Source of the DNA: Macrostomum hystrix
Lineage: Eukaryota; Platyhelminthes; Macrostomidae
Length of the DNA: 64,000 nt
Assembly (NCBI GenBank): GCA_950097015.1
Contig: CATNEN010000003.1
Coordinates: forward strand, 6,102,001-6,166,000
Reading direction: 5' to 3'
The notes under the pieces are model-generated. The model worked only from the letters and a program-made list of their open reading frames with translations. It was not told the origin of the DNA and ran no database searches. A program made the position numbers and the translations under genes. Shown here one piece after another: positions 45,925-58,500 of the stretch; position 1 is the first letter of the stretch; each line of letters starts with the position of its first letter.

Positions 45925-46395
45925 AACGAATTCCCACACAAATGATCAGAACAAAGACCTACACCAATGATCAGAACCGAGGCCAACAGAAATGATCAGA
46001 ACAAAGACCTACACAAATTATCAGAACCGAGGCCAACAGAAATGATCAGAACAAAGACCTACACAAATGATCAGAACCGAGGCCAACACAAATGATCAGA
46101 ACCAAGACCTACACAAATGATCAGAACCAAGACCTACACAAATGATCAGAACCAAGACCTACACAAATGATCAGAACCGAGGCCAACACAAATGATCAGA
46201 ACAAAGACCTACACAAATGACCAGAACCAAGACCTACACAAATGATCAGAACCAAGACCTACACAAATGATCAGAACCAAGACCCACACAAATGATCAGA
46301 ACCAAGACCTACACAAATGATCAGAACCAAGACCCACACAAATGATCAGAACCAAGACCTACACAAATGATCAGAACCAAGACCCACACAAATGA
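45925..46395. repeat. 25-bp minisatellite between the PLCXD copies
   Basis: About 18 copies with core acaaatgatcagaaccaaga plus cctac. Variants are accgaggcc and acaaagacc. The surrounding 45601-45924 and 46396-46730 are AT-rich without genes. Confidence 0.95.
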
Positions 46396-46769
46396 CCAGA
46401 ATCGAAATCCACCAATGGTCTGCACGAAACTTTTTAAATATTGCTTCGTTGTTCAGAAAATTATTTTTCTTATATTTTAAATGTTTTCGGTTTTTTGTTA
46501 TTCGCCGACAATTATTTTACATCTGCCTTTCATTATCTCCTAATCTCTCTTATCCTTCTTGTGTTTTTTCCCGTAATTTTTCGTGAGTTGAAATTTTTGC
46601 CTTAAACGAATAAATCTGAAAATTTGGAATTTAATTACTAATTGCTATTTTATTAATTATAAAAATTGAATTTATTTGGTTTTTTTAATTTGCTTGCTTG
46701 ATAATAAGCAAAAATAATTTAATTCTTGGACCCTACAATGACCATAGACATTAGTGCCAACCTGCTTGG

Positions 46770-46925
46770 CACAGTGAAAGTGTACACAGTCAAGGTGGAT
46801 GTACACACCTGTGTGCGTGTGCTCAGGAGGTCAGCGAATTGGGCAGAATTGCCTCCTCGCTGGCTGCGGGTCTGGTGTCACCAAATGATGTTCCATTGCC
46901 CGCAGCCCTCCGTCAATTATTTTTA
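46770..46925 (+). mobile_element. SINE-A fragment upstream of PLCXD copy 2
   Basis: Carries the 3' body of SINE-A (agtgtacacagtcaaggtgg, gtgtgctcaggaggtcagcg, cctcctcgctggctgcgggt, tgtcaccaaatgatg). It ends in a (T/A)-rich tail. The tRNA-like head is absent. Confidence 0.75.
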
Positions 46926-46999
46926 TTATGGCCCCTCAAACTAGACTCTGTTACATAAATTACACCTGTCAATCACTGAAACAATCGTATTAATAAACA

Positions 47000-49042
47000 A
47001 TGGAAAACCGAAAACCCGCAGTCTTCGCTGAATTTTTATCAATGTCGGCAAGCTCCGCAACATTCTCTGGCGCCGACTGGATGTCGCGACTGCCGACTGC
47101 GGCTGTTGAACTACCTCTGTGCCAGATGGCCCTGCCTGGCTCTCATGACAGTTGTACAGAATTCCTGGATTGTCACCGCCCTATGGGGCCTGACGCCTTG
47201 GAGGCTCCGAAACGGTTGGTTGACTTTCCTCTTATTCTTCAGGACCTCAGTTTTCTGTCCTCCGATTCTTCAGGACCTCAGTTTTCTGTCCTCCGATTCT
47301 TCAGGACCTCAGTTTTCTGTCCTCCGATTCTTCAGGACCTCAGTTTTCTGTCCTCCGATTCTTCAGGACCTCAGTTTTCTGTCCTCCGATTCTTCAGGAC
47401 CTCCGTTTTCTATCCTCCGATTCTTCAGGACCTCCGTTTTCTATCCTCCGATTCTTCAGGACCTCCGTTTTCTGTCCTCCGATTCTTCAGGACCTCCGTT
47501 TTCTGTCCTCCGATTATTCAGGACCTCAGTTTTCTGTCCTCCGATTCTTCAGGACCTCCGTTTTCTGTCCTCCGATTATTCAGGACCTCAGTTTTCTGTC
47601 CTCCGATTCTTCAGGACCTCCGTTTTCTGTCCTCCGATTCTTCAGGACCTCAGTTTTCTGTCCTCCGATTCTTCAGGACCTCCGTTTTCTGTCCTCCGAT
47701 TCTTCAGGACCTCCGTTTTCTGTCCTCCGATTCTTCAGGACCTCAGTTTTCTGTCCTCCGATTCTTCAGGACCTCAGTTTTCTGTCCTCCGATTCTTCAG
47801 GGCCTCGGCTTTCTATCCTCTGATTCTTCAGGGCCTCAGCTTTCTATCCTCTGATTCTTCAGGGCCTAATTTTTTTATCCTCTGATTCTTCAGGAACTCA
47901 GTTTTCTATCCTCCGATTCTTCAGGGCCTCGGCTTTCTATCCTCTGATTCTTCAGGGCCTCGGCTTTCTATTCTGATTCTTCAGGGCCACTCTATCAGAC
48001 ATTAAAAAATCAATTAATCTGTTAATCCATATTCAGCTACTTCAACAGCACTGTGGGCAGGTACTACATGCGCAGCTGGTGGCGGACACAGAGTCTCACC
48101 ATTCGTCAACAGCTGGACGCCGGGGTTCGCTATCTGGACTTGCGGCTGGCTAAACTCGACGACGGCTTCAGACTGCTGCATTCGCTCATATCCATCAGTC
48201 TGGAGGAGGTCCTTGATCAGGTGTGTGCAATTTAACACTTGACCCACTGAGAGAGGTACTTGATTAGACTTAAATGACACTTGACCCATCTTAAATGACA
48301 TCTGACCCATCTAAAATGGCATCTGACCCATCTAAAATGGCATCTAACCCATCTAAAATGGCATCTGACCCATCTAAAATGGCATCTGACCCATCTAAAA
48401 TGGCATCTGACCCGTCTAAAATGGCACCTGACCCATACCTTGGATCAGATCTCGGACTTCGTTAACGCCCACTCGGCCGAAGTGGTTCTGTTAGATTTCA
48501 ATCATCTCTACTGCATGGACAGCCTCGCTGATCTGCTGGAGTTTCAAAGCCTTCTAGTTGACAAGCTTGGATCTCGACTTCACCCGCCGCCGCCGCAGCA
48601 GCAGCAGCAGCAGCAGCAGCCGCTAGTTCCAAGCCTTTTGCAGCTCCGCTCCCAAGGTCACTCTGTGCTGGCATTCCAGGCTTCAAAATACTCGCAGGTT
48701 GACCTGCCGCACCTGTGGGAGGGAGGGAGGTGGATGCCCAGCCCGTGGCCAAACACAACCAGCGTTGCCAGCATGGTGTCAGCTCTAGACCAGACCTACT
48801 CAATTGAGCATAGCAACAATTTCCTAGTGCTGCAAGGCGTGTTAACACCGAATGCTAATTTCATTGTCGAACATCCTCTGAGCAGTCTGAAAAGCTCCCT
48901 TGGTCTGCCCAGCAACAAGGCCATTGTGAACTGGCTCAAAGGTAAAAAGTCGCTAGATAAGCACGGCGTGAATGTGGCCATCACCGACTTTGTTGAAGCC
49001 AACGGATTCATTGAGGCTGTGGCCGCACTCAACTTTCAGTGA
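47000..49042 (+). CDS. PI-PLC X domain-containing protein, tandem copy 2
   Basis: Exons 47000-47214, 48037-48220 and 48449-49042 join in frame (CG|C codon at the first junction, phase 0 at the second) to give 330 aa. The first catalytic motif is MALPGSHDS, and the second His lies in LLHSLISISL. Signatures RQQLDAGVRYLDLR, VVLLDFNHLYCMD and SPWPNTT match the family. Compared with copy 1 it has one extra intron near residue 72. Its last exon from about 48570 is almost identical in DNA to copy 1 (45129-45600), including the CAG run, while the 5' half has clearly diverged. The reading frame of exon 1 stays open through most of intron 1 because the repeat has no stop in that frame. Confidence 0.9.
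47232..47995. repeat. 31-bp minisatellite in PLCXD copy 2 intron 1
   Basis: About 24 copies with core gtcctccgattcttcaggac followed by ctcagttttct. The last copies are more degenerate (gggcctcggctttctatcct). Confidence 0.95.
48265..48440. repeat. 21-bp minisatellite in PLCXD copy 2 intron 2
   Basis: About eight copies of tctgacccatctaaaatggc plus a, occupying most of the short intron. Confidence 0.92.
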
Positions 49043-49404
49043 TTTTAGAATCAGTGTTTGCAATTGCAATTTTATTTCATTTGTTTTGTTATTTTACGTT
49101 GTCGAATATTTTGTTCCAAAATCAGCTGCTGTGCAATTTTACATTTCTACACCCGAGCACACGCACACAACACTTCCGCGTGAATTACAACAGCTTTCCA
49201 TTTTAATTATATAGAAAATATCTGATTGGTTTCTTTTTTTAATGTGTGCTAAACTATCAAGGTGGATATTTATTCGGTTTCCGAAATATACAAACTTTTA
49301 TTTTGCTTTTAAGAGCCCGCAATTTTTGGTTTCTTTGACATGAAATTTATGAATGGACTTTGTGAGCTTACTGTTTCCTGGAAATCAACTTAATACATGA
49401 AATT

Positions 49405-49740
49405 GCCATTATGGGAGTCGGTGGCAGAGCGGTTAACGCGTTTGCCTCTCGCACGAAGGTCCCGAAGTTCGATTCCACTCATTTGGGTAGAGAAGGCTTG
49501 GGGGCTTGTTGTGCAATTTACGCCTTTGAGAGCCAACCTCCAAGGCACAGTGAGAGTGTACACTGCCTGACTATGAGAAAGTCAGGGCAGGTGTACCCAT
49601 CTGTGTGAGCGTGTGCCTGCGTACGGTATCTGTGTGCGTGTGTGCTCAGGAGTCAGCGAAATGGGCTGAAGGCTGGCTGCGGGTCTAGTGTCACCAAATG
49701 ATGTGCCATTGCCCGCAGCCCTCCTGCTATTATCATTATT
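49405..49740 (+). mobile_element. SINE-A copy downstream of PLCXD copy 2
   Basis: Best-preserved head (gtggcagagcggttaacgcg and gaagttcgattcc). The body is as in the 43682 copy and ends with an (att)-rich tail at about 49735. It is flanked directly by a 30-bp minisatellite. Confidence 0.85.
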
Positions 49741-49744
49741 ATCA

Positions 49745-50850
49745 AGATTGCCATCCCAATATGGGGATCTTCTGGGTGATAGAAATCCCAATATGAGGAT
49801 CGGGGATATTGGTTTCCTAATCTGTGGATCTGGCAGATTGACATCCCCAATATGAGACTCTGGGTGATATATATCCTCAATTTAAGGATCTGAGTGATTA
49901 TTATCCCCAATTTGAGTGATTGATATTCCCAATTTGAGGATCTGAGTGATTATTATCCCCAATTTGAGTGATTGATATTCCCAATTTGAGGATCTGAGTG
50001 ATTATTATTCCCAATTTGAGGATCTGAGTGATTGATATTCCCAATTTGAGGATCTGAGTGATTGATATTCCCAATTTGAGGATCTGAGTGATTGATATCC
50101 CCAATTTGAGGATCTGGGTGATTGATATCCCCAATTTGAGGATCTGGGTGATTGATATCCCCAATTTGAGGATCTGGGTGATTGATATCCCCAATTTGAG
50201 GATCTGGGTGATTGATATCCCCAATTTGAGGATCTGGGTGATTGATATCCCCAATTTGAGGATCTGAGTGATTGATATCCCCAATTTGAGGATCTGGGTG
50301 ATTGATATCCCCAATTTGAGGATCTGGGTGATTGATATCCCCAATTTGATAATCTGAGTGATTGATATCCCCAATTTGAGGATCTGGGTGATTGATATCC
50401 CCAATTTGAGGATCTGGGTGATTGATATCCCCAATTTGAGGATCTGGGTGATTGATATCCCCAATTTGAGGATCTGAGTGATTGATATCCCCAATTTGAG
50501 GATCTGGGTGATTGATATCCCCAATTTGAGGATCTGGGTGATTGATATCCCCAATTTGAGGATCTGGGTGATTGATATCCCCAATTTGAGGATCTGGGTG
50601 ATTGATATCCCCAATTTGAGGATCTGGGTGATTGATATCCCCATTTTGATAATCTGAGTGATTGATATCCCCAATTTGAGGATCTGGGTGATTGATATCC
50701 CCAATTTGATAATCTGAGTGATTGATATCCCCAATTTGAGGATCTGGGTGATTGATATCCCCATTTTGATAATCTGAGTGATTGATATCCCCAATTTGAG
50801 GATCTGGGTGATTGATATCCACAATTGATGATCTGGGTGACCTGAGGATG
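49745..50850. repeat. 30-bp minisatellite downstream of PLCXD copy 2
   Basis: About 36 copies with core ccccaatttgaggatctggg followed by tgattgatat. The variant ttgataatctgag recurs. The array starts inside or beside the SINE-A tail. From 50860 to 51434 I see AT-rich DNA with no element. Confidence 0.96.
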
Positions 50851-51434
50851 TGGCAGATCACCTAATATAAAAATAGTTGCTAGAAAAAAAATTAAAACAA
50901 ATTAGATTATAGCAAGTATATAGTAAGTTGTGTCGGAGAGAATAAATTGTTAAATTTATTTCTAAATAAGACAACTGAGCAGACACAATAAGATACAATG
51001 ACATATAAAAAGCAAATCATGCTGCTAGTCGTGTATAACAAAAGGTTATGGAGCATTGGCGGAGATATATAAGTGATATAAATAGTTTTTTCATATTTAC
51101 TTTGCATCGCCTTACATATTTTAGTGCAAAAATATGAACACACATCTTCTTACGTTACTAGTTCTGCAGAGTAGTATTTTAGCAAGCATTTTAATATTTG
51201 ATTATTATCGTATTTTTCTAATACATAATGTGAATAATAAAAAAGTTATTTCATGAAAGATAAGCAAGTAACACAATTAAATAAAGATAATAGGACAATT
51301 AATTCACAACGAAAATTATAACAAGCTTAGAAAATATACGATTACGAAAATCGTATACTACATACTACTAGCATAATTGTGAGCCCAGCAGTAGTATATA
51401 ACTGGAGTTATACTTCAGTCCAAAATTAAGTTAA

Positions 51435-54147
51435 TCAACGCGGCCGCTTATCAGAAGCCTTCGGCGATTTCGGATACAAAGGCGACCATTGCAGACAGCT
51501 GACATCGATCAACTGGGGCTTTCTAGGCAGAATGCGCAGCAGATGCTCCTGGACTGTACGCTGTGGCAGGCACAGATCATAGCTGCCCCGCCAGTACTGA
51601 AGAAGGCCCAGTCCGTGCAGTGTGTCCTGCACATCGTCTCTAGAGATGGCGGTGGCCGAACAGATGTCTCTGATTGTGCAGCTGCAGTGCGACTGGATGT
51701 ACTGCAGGATGGCGTATTCCCAGTAGCTCCTGCGGATTTCAATTTCAGTGAGTTGAGTGACAGTAGATTGGTAGATTTAGACAGTAGATTAGTAGATTCA
51801 GACAGTAGATAGGTAGATTCAGACAGTAGTTTGGTAGATTCAGACAGTAGATTAGTAGATTCAGACAGTAGATAGGTAGATTCAGACAGTAGATTGGTAG
51901 ATTCAGACAGTAGATAGGTAGATTCAGACAGCAGATTGGTAGATTCAGACAGTAGAGAGGTAGATTCAGACAGTAGATAGGTAGATTCAGACAGTAGATT
52001 GGTAGATTCAGACAGCAGATTGGTAGATTCAGACAGCAGATTGGTAGATTCAGACAGTAGATTGGTAGATTCAGACAGCAGATTGGTAGATTCAGACAGT
52101 AGAGAGGTAGATTTAGACAGTAGATTGGTATACTCAGACAGTAGATTGGTAGATTCAGACAGTAGATTGGTAGATTCATACAGTAGATTGGTAGATTCAG
52201 ACGGTAGATAGGTAGATTCAGACAGTAGATGGGTAGATTCAGACAGTAGATTGGTAGATTCATACAGTAGATTGGTAGATTCAGACAGTAGATTAGACAA
52301 ACCTGTAAGTGACTTTGCCCAGATCGCTAAGCGGTTTCTCGGGTCCGCCAACCAGACCTTCAATTCTGGCCAATTCATAGCTCAGTGAGATGAGCAACTT
52401 GCCGTAACCTTTGCGCTGATGAGGCGGCAGAGTGAGAATGCAGGCTAAATTATTACTATCAGGTGAGTCCTTCTCCTTGCTAAAATAGCCGACAATGTGA
52501 CAGCCGTGTTTGTCAACTTCGCACAGGATGTAGAACAGAAAGCCGGACACATCAAAGTACAAAGTTTTGTGGTCTAGGAAGAGTTTAGCCAGCAGGCACA
52601 AGCATTGGCAATAGAGTTTTCGCTGTTTTCCATCCACTTCAAACACGGACAGATTGGCCTTGCGATAGATCTCTCTGCCAGGTGGCTGCCTGTACTCGCA
52701 CTGAGACAGGTGGTACTTGTAGGACTTCTCTAACCGCATGTACTTTAGGCAGTACTCGCAGATCCACAGTTTGGTCTGCTTGCCGTATTCGTCTGGGTAA
52801 GGGCTAAAGTACCAGGTGGTGATGTCGAACTTGCCCATTTGAATGTGATCGATGTACTTTACCTGGGGACAGCGGGTGAATGGGGTGGCGTTAGAAATCA
52901 GTGAGTACTGGATACTGATAAGCAGAGTGACTATTTAGTGCCTGGCACACTAAATAGAAAAGTGACAATCCGAGTGCCTGGCACTAATTTGTAGAGTGAC
53001 AATCCGAGTGCCTGGCACTAATTGAAAGAGTGACAATCCGAGTGCCTGGCACTAATTGAAAGAGTGACAATCCGAGTGTCAGACCCTAGTTATAAGAGTG
53101 ACAATCCGAGTGTCAGACCCTAGTTATAAGAGTGACAATCCGAGTGCCTGGCACGAATTGAAAGAGTGACAATACGAGTGCCTGGCACTAAATAGAAGAG
53201 TGACAATCCGAGTGCCTGGCACTAATTTGAAGAGTGACAATCCGAGTGCCTGGCACTAATTAGAAGAGTGACAATCCGAGTGCCTGGCACTAATTTGAAG
53301 AGTGACAATCCGAGTGCCTGGCACTAATTTGAAGAGTGACAATCCGAGTGCCTGGCACTAATTTGAAGAGTGACAATCTGAGTGCCTGACACTAATTATA
53401 AGAGTGCCAATCCGAGTGCCTGGCACTAATTAGAAGAGTGACAATCCGAGTGCCTGGCACTAATTAGAAGAGTGACAATCCGAGTGCCTGGCACTAATTT
53501 GAAGAGTGACAATCCGAGTGCCTGGCACTAATTTGAAGAGTGACAATCCGAGTGCCTGGCACTAATTTGAAGAGTGATAATCCGATTGTCAGACAAATCG
53601 AGTGCTAGATACGCACAATAGGAGTGACCTATAATTTCCCCACAGTAACCTTGGTCAGCTCCTGATGCTCTTTCTCCAATGCGGCTGTGGCGGCGTCCAT
53701 CTCTTCAACAGACTGTGGCACATGATGAATCTCGTGATATTTTCTTTTCTGATGCCTGGTTAATCGGGTTTTATCTGATCCGCCGCTAGCAGACAATGGG
53801 TCCAAGCCGGATGTGTCCATAGATGAGGTTTGATGGCTGGTATCAATACGATCCGGTCCAACCCATTCGTCTAGGCGCCTATCAAAGTCGAGATAATGCA
53901 CGAAATATTCTAGCGAATTCGGTACATCTGATTCGCGCCTGTGAACTATTTCAGCCGGATACCAATGGTTGTCTGAGGTTCGCATCACCGGATACCGACT
54001 GCCAACCTCCAATTGGGCCGGTTGTAGGCTAAATGACTTTTGATACTGCTGCTGCTGTGGCTGCTGCGGCGGCAGCGGCGAAGGCGGAACGACAGCTGTG
54101 GCAGCAGGCACAGAAGTCAATGATGAACTCAGTGTTATAGCTGACAT
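51435..54147 (-). CDS. KAT8: MYST histone acetyltransferase KAT8 (MOF)
   Basis: Exons 54147-53650, 52862-52303 and 51729-51435 give 450 aa (human KAT8, 458). It acetylates histone H4 Lys16 in the MSL and NSL complexes. The chromo-barrel domain is at about residues 48-105 ([18 protein letters not shown]). The linker [10 protein letters not shown] and [18 protein letters not shown] are diagnostic of MOF rather than TIP60. The MYST domain has a C2HC zinc finger (C201, C204, H217, C221), the autoacetylated lysine in LFLDHKTL (K265) and the acetyl-CoA loop QRKGYGK (315-321). The catalytic glutamate is in [11 protein letters not shown] (E341). The C-terminal winged-helix part follows. An N-terminal Pro/Gln-rich stretch (about 22-35) is low complexity. 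Both introns are minisatellite-filled, and repeats begin within about 10 nt of the exon 2 donor. Confidence 0.96.
51755..52300. repeat. 21-bp minisatellite in KAT8 intron 2
   Basis: About 25 copies of agattcagacagtagattgg plus t. Variants are gataggt, gagaggt and cagcaga. It spans the whole intron between exons 2 and 3. Confidence 0.96.
52920..53610. repeat. 34-bp minisatellite in KAT8 intron 1
   Basis: About 20 copies with core gtgacaatccgagtgcctgg followed by cactaatttgaaga. A gtcagaccctag variant appears twice in tandem. Confidence 0.95.
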
Positions 54148-54254
54148 TCTTTATTAATATTAGTTGCTTATTCAATTTAAAACTGTTTTCATTTGTGTCT
54201 GAAAAACATTGTGATAAAATGTGATGTTGTTTTCTACTTTCAAGCCATATCAAA

Positions 54255-54750
54255 CCTACCCAACATCTACCTACCTGGCATGTGTTAACCTACCCAACAT
54301 CTACCTACCTTACATGTGTTAACCTACCCAACATCTACCTACCTGACATGTGTTAACCTACCCAACATCTACCTACCTGGCATGTGTTAACCTACCCAAC
54401 ATCTACCTATCTGACATGTGTTAACCTACCCAACATCTACCTACCTGACATGTGTTAACCTACCCAACATCTACCTACCTGACATGTGTTAACCTACCCA
54501 ACATCTACCTATCTGACATGTGCTAACCTACCCAACATCTGCCTATCTGACATGTGCTAACCTACCCAACATTTACCTACATGACATGTGTTAACCTACC
54601 TAATATCTACCTACCCGGCATGTGGTAACCTACCCAACATATACCTACCTGACATGTGTTAACCTACCCAACATCTACCTACCTGGCATGTGTTAACCTA
54701 CCCAATATCTACCTACCTGACATGTGGTAACCTACCCAACATCTACCCAT
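54255..54750. repeat. 34-bp minisatellite upstream of KAT8
   Basis: About 14 copies with core aacctacccaacatctacct followed by acctgacatgtgtt, starting about 110 bp upstream of the KAT8 ATG on its minus-strand side. Confidence 0.95.
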
Positions 54751-54974
54751 CTAAATTCTGATTTTTACAGAAAAATAAAATAGTATTTACTTCAATAACT
54801 CCAGCGACACAATTTATTTTAGGAAAATCTTTATCTTTATAAATGACAAACCTGGTTCAAAATGCACAAACCGTTTATGCATTAAACAAAAATGCAGCAC
54901 CAGCAGTATCAAAATACAAGGAACTGCGTTACACGATTTTTAAACAAACATTGATTGATTTTTGTAGTTCTTAA

Positions 54975-55480
54975 TTCTGGACCCTAGTCAGATTATCAGA
55001 TTTAATCCAGAGGATCTAAAAATATAGAAGGATTATCAGCGTTAATCCTCAGGATCGGGAAGTATAGAAGGATTATCTACTTTTATCCCGAGGATCTAAA
55101 AACATAGAAGGATTATCAGGTTTAATCCTGAGTTTAATCTGGGAATAAAGAAGGATTATCAACTTTAACCCTGGGGATCTGGGATTAAGGAAAGATTATC
55201 AACTTTGATCTGGGAAGATGTATGGATTATCTGCTCCAATCCTCAGGAGCAGGAAATATAGAAGAATTATCTGCTTTAATCCTGAAAAATTGGGAATAAT
55301 GAAGGATTATCTGCTTTAACCCTGGGGATCTGGGATTAAGGAAAGATTATCAACTTTGATCTGGGAAGATGTATGGATTATCTGCTCCAATCCTCAGGAG
55401 CAGGAAATATAGAAGGATTATCTGCTTTAATCCTGAAAAATTGGGAATAATGAAGGATTATCAGGATCTGGGAAATTTAC
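54975..55480. repeat. Degenerate tandem repeat between KAT8 and MnmH genes
   Basis: Loose repeats around gaaggattatcagctttaat, plus one longer exact duplication: the block from aaccctggggatctgggatt at about 55158 recurs at about 55318. It lies between the KAT8 promoter and the 3' end of the MnmH gene. Confidence 0.8.
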
Positions 55481-55567
55481 CAAGCCAAGAATGTCGATCT
55501 AAGAAGGAATATCATTTGAAATGATACGAAATGATAAGATTGATTATGCCTTATAATCGTCAAACTT

Positions 55568-58500
55568 TCAACAGGATGTCATTCGCAAACTAGATGACAC
55601 AGGAGTAGAAGACAGTAGATAGTCTCTAGCAGTTAATAATCTAGCAAGAATTTCACCGCTTTCCAAATTGCAACTCGATTCCAGCTTCAATCGATAAACA
55701 GCGCTTGGACTGGTTTCTAAGAAATATTTCTGCCTACTACGTTGATACAATGGATCGTAGTGATCTAGCAATAGGCGGCGAACAAGTTGTTTAACATCGC
55801 CGTTAGCAGCCAGTGAGAGCCAGTTATTCAAAACCGATTGTGTCTGATGTCGGCCAAGCAAATTTAGGCGATTAACTAACAGCTCCGATTGTTGGGCTAG
55901 ACTGCCGTAGCAATTAATCAGGTGTCTAACTCGATCATCAATGTCGGCCACTTCCAATAGAATCCTAGGCGCATCGGAGAGCCTAGCAACCAATGATTGC
56001 GGTAGGTAACGATCCCCTATTCGGGCTGACTCACACTCTAACCAGACGGGTCGCGTTGGGTCAAGTTGGGTCAGGCGAGTGTGCAGAGCAGATTCAAACG
56101 ATTTTTGAGATGGTTGATTGGGCGATTCGGTATCTGCGCCAAGTAGAGAGCCGCGATGATTGGCCAGCGATTCCAGGTCTATCACCTGAGTGTAGGACGA
56201 ATAGGGATTGGTGAATATGGATTCACATTGTCCAGGATTGGTGAATATGGATTCACATTGTCCAGGATTGGTGAATATGGATTCACATTGTCCACAATTG
56301 GTGAATATGGATTTCGATTGTCGAGAGTTGGAGAATATGGATTCACATTGTCGAGAGTTGGTGAATATGGTTCTACGAAACCTAAAATCAGTGAATAATT
56401 TTCTAGGAAACCAAAAATTAGTGAATAAGGTTTAATAAACAACAAGAAATGGTAAATAAGGTTCTACGAAACCTAGAATTTGTGAATAATGTTTAGGAAA
56501 CCTTTAACTGGTGAATAAGGTACTAGGAAACCTATAATTGGTGAATAAGGTACTAGGAAACCGAGAATTGGTGAATAAGGTACTAGGAAACCTATAATTG
56601 GTGAATAAGGTACTAGGAAACCTATAATTGGTGAATAAGGTTCTTGGAAACCTATAATTGGTGAATAAGGTACTAGGAAACCGAGAATTGGTGAATAAGG
56701 TACTAGGAAACCTATAATTGGTGAATAAGGTACTAGGAAACCTAGAATTAGTGAATAATGTTCTAGGAAACCTATAATTGGTGAATAAGGTTCTTGGAAA
56801 CCTAGAATTGGTGAATAATGTTCTAGGAAACCTAGAATTAGTTAATAATGTTCTAGGAAACCTAGAATTAGTGAATAATGTTCTAGGAAACCTAGAATTG
56901 GTGAATAATGTTCTAGGAAACCTAGAATTAGTGAATAATGTTTTAGGAAACCTATAATTGGTGAATAAGGTTCTTGGAAACCTAGAATTGGTGAATAATG
57001 TTCTAGGAAACCTAGAATTAGTGAATAATGTTCTAGGAAACCTATAATTGGTGAATAAGGTTCTTGGAAACCTAGAATTGGTGAATAATGTTCTAGGAAA
57101 CCTAGAATTAGTGAATAATGTTCTAGGAAACCTAGAATTAGTGAATAATGTTCTAGGAAACCTAGAATTGGTGAATAATGTTCTAGGAAACCTATAATTG
57201 GTGAATAATGTTCAAGGAAACCTAGAATTGGTGAATAATGTTCTAGGAAACCTAGAATTGGTGAATAATGTTCTAGGAAACCTAGAATTGGTGAATAATG
57301 TTCTAGGAAACCTAGAATTGGTGAATAAGGTACTAGGAAACCTAGAATTAGTGAATAATGTTCTAGGAAACCTATAATTGGTGAATAAGGTTCTTGGAAA
57401 CCTAGAATTGGTGAATAATGTTCTAGGAAACCTAGAATTAGTGAATAATGTTCTAGGAAACCTAGAATTAGTGAATAATGTTCTAGGAAACCTAGAATTG
57501 GTGAATAATGTTCTAGGAAACCTAGAATTAGTGAATAATGTTTTAGGAAACCTAGAATTAGTGAATAATGTTCTAGGAAACCTAGAATTAGTGAATAATG
57601 TTCTAGGAAACCTATAATTGGTGAATAATGTTCTAGGAAACCTAGAATTGGTGAATAATGTTCTAGGAAACCTAGAATTGGTGAATAATGTTCTAGGAAA
57701 CCTAGAATTGGTGAATAATGTTCTAGGAAACCTAGAATTGGTGAATAAGGTACTAGGAAACCTATAATTGGTGAATAAGGTACTAGGAAACCTAGAATTA
57801 GTGAATAATGTTTAGGAAACCTTTAACTGGTGAATAAGGTACTAGGAAACCTATAATTTGTGAATAAGGTACTAGGAAACCGAGAATTGGTGAATAAGGT
57901 ACTAGGAAACCTAGAATTAGTGAATAATGTTCTAGGAAACCTATAATTGGTGAATAAGGTTCTTGGAAACCTATAATTGGTGAATAAGGTACTAGGAAAC
58001 CTAGAATTAGTGAATAATGTTCTAGGAAACCTATAATTGGTGAATAAGGTTCTTGGAAACCTAGAATTGGTGAATAATGTTCTAGGAAACCTAGAATTGG
58101 TGAATAAGGTTCTTGGAAACCTAGAATTGGTGAATAATGTTCTAGGAAACCTAGAATTAGTGAATAATGTTCTAGGAAACCTAGAATTAGTGAATAATGT
58201 TCTAGGAAACCTAGAATTGGTGAATAATGTTCTAGGAAACCTAGAATTAGTGAATAATGTTTTAGGAAACCTAGAATTAGTGAATAATGTTCTAGGAAAC
58301 CTAGAATTAGTGAATAATGTTCTAGGAAACCTATAATTGGTGAATAATGTTCTAGGAAACCTAGAATTGGTGAATAATGTTCTAGGAAACCTAGAATTGG
58401 TGAATAATGTTCTAGGAAACCTAGAATTGGTGAATAATGTTCTAGGAAACCTAGAATTGGTGAATAAGGTACTAGGAAACCTATAATTGGTGAATAAGGT

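Noticed and set aside
49901-50861. About 300-codon minus-strand frames with ISITQILKLG or INHPDPQIGD repeats
   Set aside because: Satellite translation only, from a 30-bp period, between a SINE and AT-rich DNA.
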